Shown piece after piece: positions 12,288 to 22,840 of a stretch of 64,000 bases of DNA. A program made the position numbers and the translations under genes. This DNA is from Rotaria macrura (Eukaryota > Rotifera > Eurotatoria > Philodinida > Philodinidae): positions 1 to 64,000 of the forward strand of contig OENT01000112.1 of NCBI GenBank assembly GCA_900239685.1, read 5' to 3'. Each line of letters starts with the position of its first letter. The stretch's first letter is position 1. The notes beneath the pieces were generated by a model that saw nothing but the letters and a program-made list of their open reading frames with translations, had not been told where the DNA came from and did no database searches.

Positions 12288-14323
12288 TCATTTATTTGAT
12301 TTAATTGAACCTATGAAAAAGTCGAAAGTTAATTGTGTTACAATAGATGCAATCGGTTCTATTTTAAAGTCAATTGACTGTTCAAAGCCATTTTTGAAAC
12401 CAAATATTAGTTGCTTAGCAATACGTTGTAATATTGGATTTTCAACTTGAACTGCATCTTCAAGGCTTATCCACTTACAATCAAGCACTTCATTTTTATC
12501 AAAATTGATTGTATCTGTCAAAGCCGATAATCGACAAACGAAATACACATCAGAACGACCGTGACCACCTAAATTACTTAATCATAAAATAATAATACTC
12601 TTTTTTTGTTTTGATTATTTTTGCTGAAAGGCGAACCCGGATATCGATGTGCTTGACGAAAACCAATGACTGATTCAAATTCTAATTAAAATCATCATTT
12701 GAGATTCATTTTTGTCGAAAATATTCAGACACATACTCGAAACAATACCAGTTTCTTCAAATACTTCACGGATTGCACCATCAGCTAAATAACAGAATGA
12801 TGCGCACATTTCGAAACACATTTTTAAACGCACCACACAGTAATTCTTACCGATATTCTCAGAAAGTTCAGCAGATCCTAGAAGATCGTAGACATTCTCA
12901 ATCAGTACCAATGGTTTTAAAGCATTCAAAATTGAAATTGCTTACCTCCAGGTAACTGAAAACAAAATCAAAATGAAAACCTTCATCAATTCTCTTACAA
13001 AAATGAATCGAGAAAGTTGTCTTCAGTATATTTCATATGATCGTTAAGACTACAACGAATTCCAACAGTACCTTATCAATAATAGTAGTAGCCGTATATC
13101 ATCAATGCTGAACAATCGCAATTCTCAAACGTATAAATGCATTGGCAAGAACTTTCGAAAGTGCTTATGTTGATACACGTATAAACGAGACTTTGAAATC
13201 TGTCTTCATTGACGAGCATACTCATCATCGAATATTTTTTCAAAATTCTGTTCTGTTCGTTTCTGATTACTTTTGGCTTCGCTGTTATGACGAATTTCTG
13301 AATATATGCAAACCCTACAAGAATGATATTTCTTCAAGAAATTGAAAAAAAAACCATAAAAAATAAGAAGATATTGTGTTTCGCCGAGGACATTAACAGC
13401 AATATAATTCTGGATAATATCAAATTAAGTTTTCAAGTAATGAAACATTTAGATTGTAATTATTCGCAGAATTTATTCACGGAAAACTACCCATGATCTT
13501 CATGGTCGAAACAGAGTTTTCTTTGAAAAAATATCATTAACTGAATTTTTCGCAGAATGGACCTCATCATATAGAAAAACTGGGAGTAAAACAGATGGAG
13601 TAATATGAAAAACGATTTTATATTTTTTTTAAATTTTACCTTCCATATTTCACGATTTCTAAGACGTTCCTTAACGATGAGTAATTCGTTTGTTTTACTA
13701 TGAAGAACAGCACCACCGACTCCAACTAGAGAACAAGAAAATTTAATCGATCAACATATTCTATGAACCATATACCTTGATGGCTGCAGTAGTAAAATAT
13801 GAAAAATTAATAATTAAAATGAAACAAAAAAAAGAGAACTTCTAGTTGTATATCTACGTAGCAAAACGTGGTATCATCGATTTTGTTGGCAACAACCATT
13901 GATTTAAAACAGCAGTTCTATCTTCGGCATTGTGATACGTGAATCCTTCGTGAATGAAAAATGAAACTTTTGCAACGATTAACTACATTTATATTCTTAC
14001 CTAATTCAGCAGCGATCGGTATGACATGAGCTTTTTCAATAGGAATCCAAAGCCAAGCAGATAAACGATTATCTTTTCGCCACTGGTTAAGTGAAGCTGA
14101 AACGTGAAAACTTCAATATTTCTTTTTATTGTCATGATCAGAAGCAAGTTGAATACGAACTTGACAGGGTGTCTCTAATGATTTTAGTATCATCTGGCCA
14201 ATCTTGAACTCGAACTCGAGCCCCATTAAATCGATCAATTTCATATGGTAGAATACATGTATTTGAAAATAAACGGTATGGTAAAATATTCAAAAATAAT
14301 GGCCTAAAGGCAAAAAGAGACAT
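12288..14323 (-). CDS. NUDT6: NUDT6-type Nudix hydrolase, probably mitochondrial
   Basis: Ten exons, 5' to 3': 14161-14323, 14001-14096, 13858-13945, 13776-13783 (8 nt), 13640-13725, 12946-12955 (10 nt), 12851-12877, 12737-12784, 12637-12681, 12288-12568; 283 aa. The Nudix box runs from Gly151 to Ile173 and fits GX5EX7REUXEEXGU exactly, ending REVFEETGI. The flanks match NUDT6: an N-terminal WLWIPI segment, the THQVGVGGAV junction before the box, and SDVYFVCRL after it. The box itself is assembled from three small exons. The start was chosen because MSLFAFRPLFLN onward is basic and hydrophobic with no acid for about 25 residues, like a mitochondrial presequence. NUDT6 (antisense-FGF2 gene product) has a poorly defined nucleotide substrate. 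The donors of exons 1 and 9 are weak (GTTCGT, GTTCGC). Confidence 0.9.
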
Positions 14324-15210
14324 TGGCAAATGAATACCAATATTTTCCGTCGAAATCTAAAATGAACTGTTTTCTTCATTATAATTTAAACAAGTAAATT
14401 GTATATTTACGATTTCTGTTCGTTGTGTCAAAATCTAATACATTCGAGTCTTGTTCATCATCTAAAAACAAACAGAATAACAAATAACTGATGAAAAATA
14501 TATTTCAAGTTAAAGAAAGCAAGAAAACAAATACTATTTAGTACGATAGTATTTGTATCGTTATAATTTAATATAATCTCAAAAATCATAGGTATATAAA
14601 TACATTTTTTTCCGATTAACGGAATTTCATAATACAATCCGGACTTAACTTTCTAACGAAACTTTGCTCTTCTGAGCAATACAGTAGTTAAATACTTGCT
14701 CCAGACAAAGCAGATATTCTTCTGTACTTTAATGATGTTTGACACTTACATCGTCTTTTGTAACACGTTGATTCCAATAATCAACCAATTTCCATTTGCT
14801 GATACTATTCGTCTATTTAATAGCCAGATGCAACACACCGTCTAGATGTCACTTGAAAATAGTTCGGTCAACCGCATTAGTGTTTTATTAAGAAAAATAA
14901 ATTTGAAGAAAAAGAATTTGAAATGTGATATATTTATTTTAAAATATATTTCTTTGTGTTTTGTTCGAACCAATCAATATAACATAATGCATGTTTGTTT
15001 ATTCATTATTTCAAAATAGTTCTCTTGTCATTTGATTACTGTCAGTTCCCTTCTCTCTTCTATTCTCTTTCGTGAATGTCATCATCAATCAAATTTTTTC
15101 TTTTTTTCTTGCTACTATAGCAAATGCTTCTTCAATGCAAATCGTTTATCTAAATTAATTGTACACCTATCAGACTATTTAATCTACTCTATTTAGGTCT
15201 CATTAGTTCA
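14324..15210. promoter_or_regulatory. Head-to-head region between NUDT6 and HDAC1/2
   Basis: About 890 bp lie between divergent start codons, so this must hold both promoters. A TTTTAG acceptor-like site on the minus strand (AG at 14357-14358) lies 33 nt upstream of the NUDT6 ATG. An exon-like open piece at about 14411-14461 (-) cannot be joined in frame and may be 5' UTR. No TATA box or other motif could be assigned with confidence. Confidence 0.4.
15195..15206 (+). promoter_or_regulatory. Candidate leader acceptor(s) before the HDAC start
   Basis: Two T-rich 3' splice-type sites end in AG at 15195-15196 and 15205-15206, 14 and 4 nt before the ATG. Confidence 0.35.
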
Positions 15211-17886
15211 ATGACCACTACACCAGCACCGATAGGTCCCCATAGTCGTAAAAAAGTTTCTTATTATTATGATTACGATGTTGGCAATTATTATTATGGG
15301 TAAGACAATCGAATAGAACTTCCTGGATAAAGTGCAGAAAAAAACTTTTCTTTTCATTAGACAAGGTCATCCAATGAAACCTCATCGTATACGTATGGCT
15401 CATAATTTAATTCTTAATTATGGTCTTTATCGTAAAATGGAAGTTTATGTATGTATATAAACATGCAACTAATTTCTATTCAAAAGATATTCTTGTGTTG
15501 TTGTTTAGCGTCCACATAAAGCAATCGCTGACGAAATGACACGTTTTCACAGCGATGAATATGTGAAGTTTATACAAAATGTTCGACCGGATAATATTGT
15601 GGAATTCAACAAACAAATGCAACGATGTATATAAATTGTTTTTTTTTCTCGAAAAATATGAATGCACACGGATTAAAAAATAATTAAAGAAAAGAAAAAA
15701 TATCGAAATATTGAGTTCTACGTTCCCTGTTTACATTACGCATCATTCATAGAACGCATGAGCCGACCGTATGAGATATATGTATATGAATAGAAAATTC
15801 TATCCTAAATTAAATCAAACATTCGAAAGAACATCGATATTATCGAAGATCTGAAATTTTTTTCTAGCTCATTTGCAGTATTTTTCATGTTACTTTTACT
15901 GATTGAGTGATTGGTCTTTGTTTTCAATTTCAGTTAATGTAGGAGAAGATTGTCCAGTGTTTGAAGGTGTTTATGAATTTTGTCAAATATCGGCAGGTGG
16001 TTCATTAGCTGGTGCAGTTAAACTCAATCGAAAATTAACTGATATTGCCATTAATTGGGCAGGAGGTCTTCATCATGCAAAAAAATCTGAAGCATCTGGT
16101 TTTTGTTACATCAATGACATCGTTTTAGCTATACTTGAACTACTCAAGTATGTCCGAATAAGACAAAATAAAAGCGCAATGCTTCTTTTGTATATTAAAG
16201 ATATCATCAACGAGTGCTTTATGTTGACATCGATGTGCATCATGGCGATGGAGTCGAAGAAGCGTTCTATACGACAGATAGAGTAATGACGGTATCATTT
16301 CATAAATTTGGAGAATATTTTCCAGGCACCGGTGATCTTCGAGTAAATAATTTATGTGAAAATGGAAAAGCAACATAAATGTCTGTCTTGTCTAATTATT
16401 TTAAAGGATATTGGTGCCGGTCGTGGTAAATATTACGCTGTGAATTTTCCACTTCGCGATGGCATTGATGATGATACCTATGAAACAATATTTAAACCGG
16501 TGATGACTAAAGTTATGGAAACATATCAACCGAATGCAGTTGTACTTCAATGTGGTGCTGATTCACTCACTGGAGATCGTCTTGGTTGTTTTAATCTAAC
16601 ACTTAGAGGTTCGTTTACTTTCTTTTCTTAGATATAATTTAAACTTTACTTGAATCAATTCTTCATTCGTTTTTATTGTGTGTGTCATTTCAGGACATGG
16701 TAAATGTGTCGAATTTATGAAGAGTTTTAATTTACCATTATTGCTCCTTGGGGGTGGCGGTTACACAATTCGAAATGTTGCACGTGCTTGGACAAATGAA
16801 ACAGCTATTGCACTTAACCAAGAAATTTCAAATGGTCGGTCTATTGTCTTTCATTATTTTGATTTGATGATCATTATATATCTGTGTTTAGAATTACCTT
16901 ATAATGATTATTTTGAATATTATGGTCCAGATTTTAAATTGAATATTAGTCCATCGAATATGCCCAATCAAAATAGTTCAGAATATTTAGACAAAATCAA
17001 GTACGTAAATAGGTTTCTTCTTTTTATTAAATATAAATATAACTTTGACGGATCAATAGAGTTAAACTTTTTGACAATCTTCGAATGTTACCTCATGTAC
17101 CCGGCGTTCAAATGCAATGTAAGTTTTATTGTTTTACAAGAACTCTTTAGTCAAGATATTTATTTTTTCAGCCGTTCCTGATGATCTTATGGACGTTGAT
17201 CGAGTTGTTGATGAAGACAAAGATAGTGATCCTAATAAAGTAAATTAGATGGACAAGAAACAAAAGCGAGATTCTATCATTGTATTGTTTTATTTTAGCG
17301 CATTTCGCAAGTACAACGCGATCGCCGTGTTGTTGATGAACGTGAATTATCTGACTCAGAAGATGAAGACGGTGATAAACGGCGTAATCAATCGAATGCA
17401 AAACAAGTTTCTAATGCACGTAAAGCAATTCTAGAATCACCTAATGGTATGTTTTATCATGTCTTCGAACATTTTAGAATATTTAAATTAATTTAAAAAA
17501 ACTAGGTGCAACTGTAAATGGTACTGGCATTACTCCACCATCGAATTACAATGTGAGTCCGCCTGTCGCCCAAGATCCAAAGAATAGTGGATCAAATGAT
17601 GGAAATGATAAAGAATCTGAAAGTAAACTATTAGATGACGCAACAAAAACTAGACGACAATCCGAAGGCGAGCCAGCTGTAAAAACAAAAAAAGACGAAA
17701 CAACAACGTCTCTTGTCGAAAGTGAATTATCAACGACCAAGACAGATGACCATGTATCAAAAGAAGCTTTGACGGCACCACTTTCAGATGGCATGGATAC
17801 ATCCGAGTATGTTTCAGATTACTTCTTCTGAATTAATTATTAAATGACGTGTGACATTTTTTTTTCAATTTTTTAGAGCCTCCTAA
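15211..17886 (+). CDS. HDAC1: Class I histone deacetylase, HDAC1/HDAC2 (Rpd3) homologue
   Basis: Thirteen exons: 15211-15299, 15361-15448, 15509-15626, 15934-16147, 16201-16342, 16407-16608, 16694-16834, 16892-17000, 17060-17118, 17172-17239, 17299-17446, 17506-17806, 17877-17886; 562 aa. The deacetylase domain is nearly identical to animal HDAC1/2: [22 protein letters not shown], the catalytic His pair H145-H146, zinc ligands D181, H183 and D269, and transition-state Tyr308 in GGGGYTIRN. The Lys/Arg pair used for inositol phosphate binding (in GHPMKPH and TGDRLG) is present. The acidic SDSEDEDGD block after the domain is conserved. The Ser/Lys/Thr-rich tail beyond it is about 75 residues longer than in human HDAC1. 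It removes acetyl groups from histone tails in Sin3, NuRD and CoREST complexes. Donors after exons 6 and 7 are non-consensus (GTTCGT, GTCGGT) but phases agree. Confidence 0.96.
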
Positions 17887-20800
17887 GAATGATTAATGTT
17901 CCATTTTTCTTTGTAACAAAAACCATTAAGTCTCATTAAACTGATTCGCTTATATCAACCACGGGATTTCACAGTCATATTTGCTTCATGTATCTGTGTG
18001 CATTTCGATTTTCTCTTCTTGTTTTTGTTTGTTGAAATATGTTCTCTTAGATAAAAAAGAAACAAAAAACATACCAAGAAATCTCTTATTCATATTTGTT
18101 GTGTTTGTTCGTACAGCTGTTTTCCACTGTGGTGTAAATCAAGTTTAACTTTGTCTTCTTTTTCTTTCTTTCTGTCTTTTATGTTTACAAAACTAAAAAA
18201 GAAATGTGTGTGTTTATGTAATAAGAAAAAAAAGATACATCGTTCAATATTAATTTACAATTAGACAAGCATTTTTCTTTCTAAAAAATGATGCACAAAA
18301 TAGACACGTTTTGTTTTCAATGACTCATCTTAAAGTATTGATCAACTTGGTTTCTATTTGTCCTAAAACAACTTTTCAGATACCAGTAAATGAACTGTAG
18401 ATCTTATTTATTGTTTTAACATGCTCTGCTCAGAATGGGAGCATACAGCTTTGCTATTCTAGATGCACATGAGTTGGAGAAGTCTCTTCTTTCTAAGAAC
18501 GAAGATCGAAATTCTGCTTTACATTTGTTTAATAAAACAGTATTTCAGTAGTAAAGCACAGAAAGTTGATTTTTGTTATTTTGCAACAAGAGAAATGTTT
18601 TATTTTAGAAAAATAGCAAACATGAATTTGATAATGTATATTTGTTGAAGATGTCGATAATGTTGTATCAGACCATTTTAGAGAACGTTTCTACTTCTTT
18701 TCTGAAATTCCAAAATATAATTCAACAAATCAGACAAGTTTTTTCATCGGATTTCATGGCATAGAAAGAGAGTACTGCTACTGAATTCCAACTAAGTAGA
18801 AGACAAAAACTAACCCAGAAAATGTCTTGTTTTTGAATCATAGATAAAAATTGCTTTTTCAAGGTTCGCTCATTTGAACACTGTTTTTTGTTGTGATTCA
18901 TGATCGTCATCGAAAAGCGTCACTTTACAGTAGCAGAGAAAGTATTCAACATGAACAATGATGATTATCAAGTAATAAATCACAGTTTCTGTAGGAGATG
19001 TTGTGTTAAGAAGTTTCTGTTCTTTTCGTAAGCGATATATGAAATACTCTATTTAACAATTAGTTGTTCAATCTATCGTGCAATTGATAAAGACGAGTGA
19101 ATGCTGCAAGAAGACCTATTTTTATGAGCCATTATATAATTCACTGCTTGAATTCATCAAAAGTAAACTGTGCATAAATGTAAAAGAAAATACGTATATA
19201 GATATATATGAACGTCAGAGTTCGTCTCAAGTTGGACAAGAGCTTCTGAATATAAATGTTAGATTTTCGAAATATCTACTACACTCCATGGTAATGGGAA
19301 AACAATTGTTGTACAAAATTTTGGTTGAATCATATGTCTTCAAAATGGTGTTTCCTCTGACCACAAGGTTTAGCTGAATATACACGACAAAGAAATACAT
19401 GGACAAGAGTCAGAGTTGAACAAGTACATTTATACGGACTGTATGCTTGTTTTTGTTTCAACTTATTTTCTACTTCGCTTCGTAAAACTGTTCGTTGTAG
19501 CTAAGAATCGATCGTTCATTTTAATTTAAACAATGGATTTCTACTAGAGTACGAACAAAATGTAGTACTATTCTGACGAATCAGATGGTTAAAAAGAGTT
19601 CTCGTGTGAGTGACATAGATAGTAGTATATTTTGTTTATTGTGAGAAAAGGCAAAGAATAGTTTTTACCGAATGTGACCATTTGGAATTCATTCAGATAG
19701 AATTATTTATCACGTCGAAATAATTGAACTTAATATGAAATATTAGTAAAGTATATTATGTGACGCATATTCACCAATGATAGATATTTAATATAAGATA
19801 AGAAATTGACGTTTTACTTATTAACATTGAAGTCACGTTCAGCAAGAAGAATATAACCCTAAGTATTGTTTAAACACGAATACCATTATTTTGCTGACGC
19901 TTTTAGATCGAGTATAATATGAAGCCTCGTATGGATAGTAATATTTATCAGAGTCAAATGTAGAGCTTGAAAATTGATAGAAAGAAATATAGTTGGATCA
20001 TAATGTTCTTTAATTATCTGGAGAATCACTCTTCTAAGAGTAGGTCCAATGAGAATTCACGTCTTTGTCGATTCTCAAGCATCAATTAAATAAGCAGATG
20101 GTCATTCGAATTTCTCCGCAGTACTGCTAGAAAATAAAAAACACGACTATTATCGAATCCCACTTTTTATATTCAGTGTATTACTTTCATCTAGCTTCTT
20201 GTGATCGAAGAATAACAAGGTCTCAAAACTCATGTCACCATTGATACATGTGTAGAAAATACAAACTATGATTTTAATCGCTGTCAAGATCCATCATATG
20301 TCATACTAATGTGTGATTTACTCAAACAGTCATCACATTCAGACAAAATCATACTACATTTTCGATAAAATTAGTTCTGAATGCATCAGAACGATCCAAC
20401 TGTTTGATAGAAACAATCGATGATAATACAGTCAAACAGATCTATAGTCATTGCATAATCATTACATACTCTATTATTTTTCCTGCTTGTTACGTCGTTC
20501 ATTCAAAGACGATTGACTTGTTAGCTACTATTTCGAAAGAAACTCGTGTATTCATAAAAAGACAACGTCATTATGAGAAGTCTACAAGTCAATTTACAAA
20601 AAGTAAAAACTGACTGGAACTTTAATTTCGTGTCATGTGAGATAAGTAAGAAAGAAAAATTCAATAGTTATATTCATTAACTAATTCTACGAGCATCCCA
20701 TTAGCTCTGAGAGCTTATTTCATAAAAGTTTCGTTTAAACCAATTCGAATTTCAGAAAGATAATTATATTGAACCAATCTGATGGAGAAATAATAATCAT

Positions 20801-21239
20801 TGTAATGATCAATAAAAAACGATTCAATAACGTCCGTTTTACAACTTCTATGAAAACTTTTTTTGTAGGAAAAAAAACTGTTTATTGTCTTATATTTAGT
20901 ATCACCTAAAGAAGAAGTAATACGGATATAAGAAGATAGATACAAGTTCGAATATAGATTTTAGTCACAGGAATCAGGTCGGAGTAATAGATAGCTACAA
21001 TCATTCGTTCTCGTACTTGATCTGGAGGTTGTAGTATTACGATGTACGTATTGTTTACGATTGTTTCATTTTTTAAGTGATTAAATAAAAGGTTTGCTAT
21101 GGATGAAAGAGTACTTTGGTTTTATTTATAGCGTTTGCGTATTAGTTACTCTACTTTTCAATTCACAGTTAATCTATAAAATACAATATGACTGAAAATC
21201 AATAAGCGTGAAAGAAAAAAAATAGAATGAAGCTAATTC
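17887..21239. other. Intergenic, no gene recognised
   Basis: AT-rich and stop-dense. The first 350 bp are T-rich HDAC 3' UTR-like sequence; the nearest AATAAA is at 18531-18536. Open frames up to about 100 codons (for example 19078-19377) show no family motif and no exon chain. Confidence 0.5.
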
Positions 21240-21429
21240 AAAATGTAGTAAAGCTACAAATTATTAAGGCCCTCCCCTGACCCTACCAAAATTTTTATTT
21301 TCGCTTCTGGTCATCGAATCTTGCTGAAATTTTCATAGACATATCCACTACTAGGTATCTCACAGTAAAAATTTCAGTTCAAAATATTAAGCCTGAAGCC
21401 ATGTATTGCAGAATAATGGTGCAAAACGG

Positions 21430-21765
21430 GGGTGGCAGCATTTTTCATATTTCTTCCTCACTAAAAATACTGTCGAGCTCGGGTTGGTTTTACAATATAG
21501 CAGTGACCTGCCATTACAACTTAACAGAGGCTGAATATCCGATTTCAGTTCTCAATTCTTTCATGGACATATGTAATGCACAAATTGAGAATCTAATGTT
21601 GCTAAACGTTAAAAATTTCGATTCTCAAAAACAAATATCATTTAATCTTGAAATTCGACTCTGTTAAGTTGTAGTGACAGCTTATAGCTTAAATTCAAAA
21701 CCAACCCGAACTCTGTATCATAAGAAATAGTGGAGAAATTCTGGAAATACAAAAATGGCATAGCG
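21430..21765. repeat. Degenerate long inverted repeat (old foldback element)
   Basis: The stretch near 21470-21530 (…TCGGGTTGGTTTT…ACAACTTAACAGAG) is matched in reverse complement near 21657-21720, with about 125 bp of loop. Weaker pairing continues outward to about 21430 and 21765. I cannot define the outer ends or a target duplication. It looks like an eroded palindromic mobile element. Confidence 0.55.
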
Positions 21766-22136
21766 GAAAATCATATGTTGAGAAAAATGCAAAATATATT
21801 TCCAGAATGATGTTCAAAGCTTTTTTCAGAATGAAGATTTGTTAAATGAGTTTTTTTTTGTATTGATACTAAATATATTTCAAAGTCAATATAATACAGA
21901 CATATATAGCATGTAGTAGTCACTCCAATATATCGATGCACAGATTAAAAACTCACCGGTAATAAAAGTTGTCCAAGAAGCATTTCCTCAATGAGTTGGG
22001 TGCTCTAACAAACACGAGTTTTTCACCATGAAAAAAATTCATAAAATGAATAAGTAGTAGTGCATCCGACAACTAACATCATACTCTATCAGACGCACTA
22101 GAAATCAAAACATTGAGAAATCTGACCAGAATTGAC

Positions 22137-22299
22137 ATTTTAGGTAGTGGTGGCGCCAAGAGGAGTTAGGGGGCTGAGCCCCCTGCCAGAAAAATTTTGA
22201 GTTATTACTAATTAATGGACTAAGCCCCGCTAGAAAATTTAATGAGTGAGCTCAGCCCCACCCCCGTTCAGAAATTCTGGTGCCACCGCTAATTTTAGG
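22137..22299. mobile_element. hAT-type MITE with perfect 8-bp target-site duplication
   Basis: The element is 22145-22291 (147 bp). It begins TAGTGGTGGCGCCA and ends TGGTGCCACCGCTA; these are inverted copies at 12 of 14 positions. It is flanked by identical 8-bp direct repeats ATTTTAGG at 22137-22144 and 22292-22299. The interior is more GC-rich than its surroundings and carries further weaker inverted pairing (GGGGGCTGAGCCCCC on one side, GAGCTCAGCCCCACCCCC on the other). An 8-bp duplication and termini starting TAG are typical of hAT transposons. It has no coding capacity, so it would be non-autonomous. Confidence 0.8.
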
Positions 22300-22599
22300 G
22301 TAGGGAATGGGGGAGGGGGGGGGGTCGGCTTAACTGCACCGATTTTTGCAGAATGTGTTTCTTTATGCATGAAATCATGAAATTTCGATCGATGAATTTT
22401 TTCGCCAAGTGGACAAAGTATGAACACAGTTTTCAAAAACAGTCGATTCTAGGATCTTAGGGAAAAACCTCCGAAAAGTTTACAAAAAGAGTTTCCATGA
22501 GGTTCAAGAAAAGCGTATCTGGAAACCCTCACTGATAAACAGTAAGTTTAGGAATGATGAGGGAGCTATATTCTGATGCACATTTGCAACACAGGTCAA

Positions 22600-22840
22600 A
22601 CAATCAGATGTTAAGATCTGATAAGATTCTACATCTGATCTTATATGATCGTGTAAGATCCGACAAATAATCGTAGTCTCTGAGATCTTGCACCAGATTC
22701 TTGAAAGATCTTACACATTAATAAGATCTTTCAAGAATCTGACTGTGCTTACCTGATATAAGATCTCAGAGACTACTATTTTTTTGTCAAATTTTGCCCA
22801 TATTCCAAGATCTTGTATGTATTTCATAAGATCTTGTGTC
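22600..22840. repeat. AAGATC-rich palindrome able to form a long hairpin
   Basis: The core arms are perfect: 22694-22713 pairs with 22722-22741 around an 8-bp loop. A second exact pair, 22673-22689 with 22760-22776, encloses it. Weaker complementarity extends to about 22600 and 22840. AGATCT/AAGATC words recur through both arms. There is no coding capacity. It may be a foldback transposable element or a structured transcript. Confidence 0.7.

Noticed and set aside
13142..13345. Plus-strand open frame MARTFESAY…
   Set aside because: Inside the NUDT6 intron between exons 5 and 6; no support.
14411..14461. Minus-strand exon-like piece upstream of NUDT6
   Set aside because: Its only open phase cannot join the next exon without a stop. 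At most a 5'-UTR exon.
19078..19377. 99-codon plus-strand open frame
   Set aside because: No recognisable domain and no neighbouring exons; not enough to call a gene.
21240..22840. Could the repeat cluster be a CRISPR-like or satellite array?
   Set aside because: Units are inverted and unrelated to one another, with no regular direct-repeat spacing.
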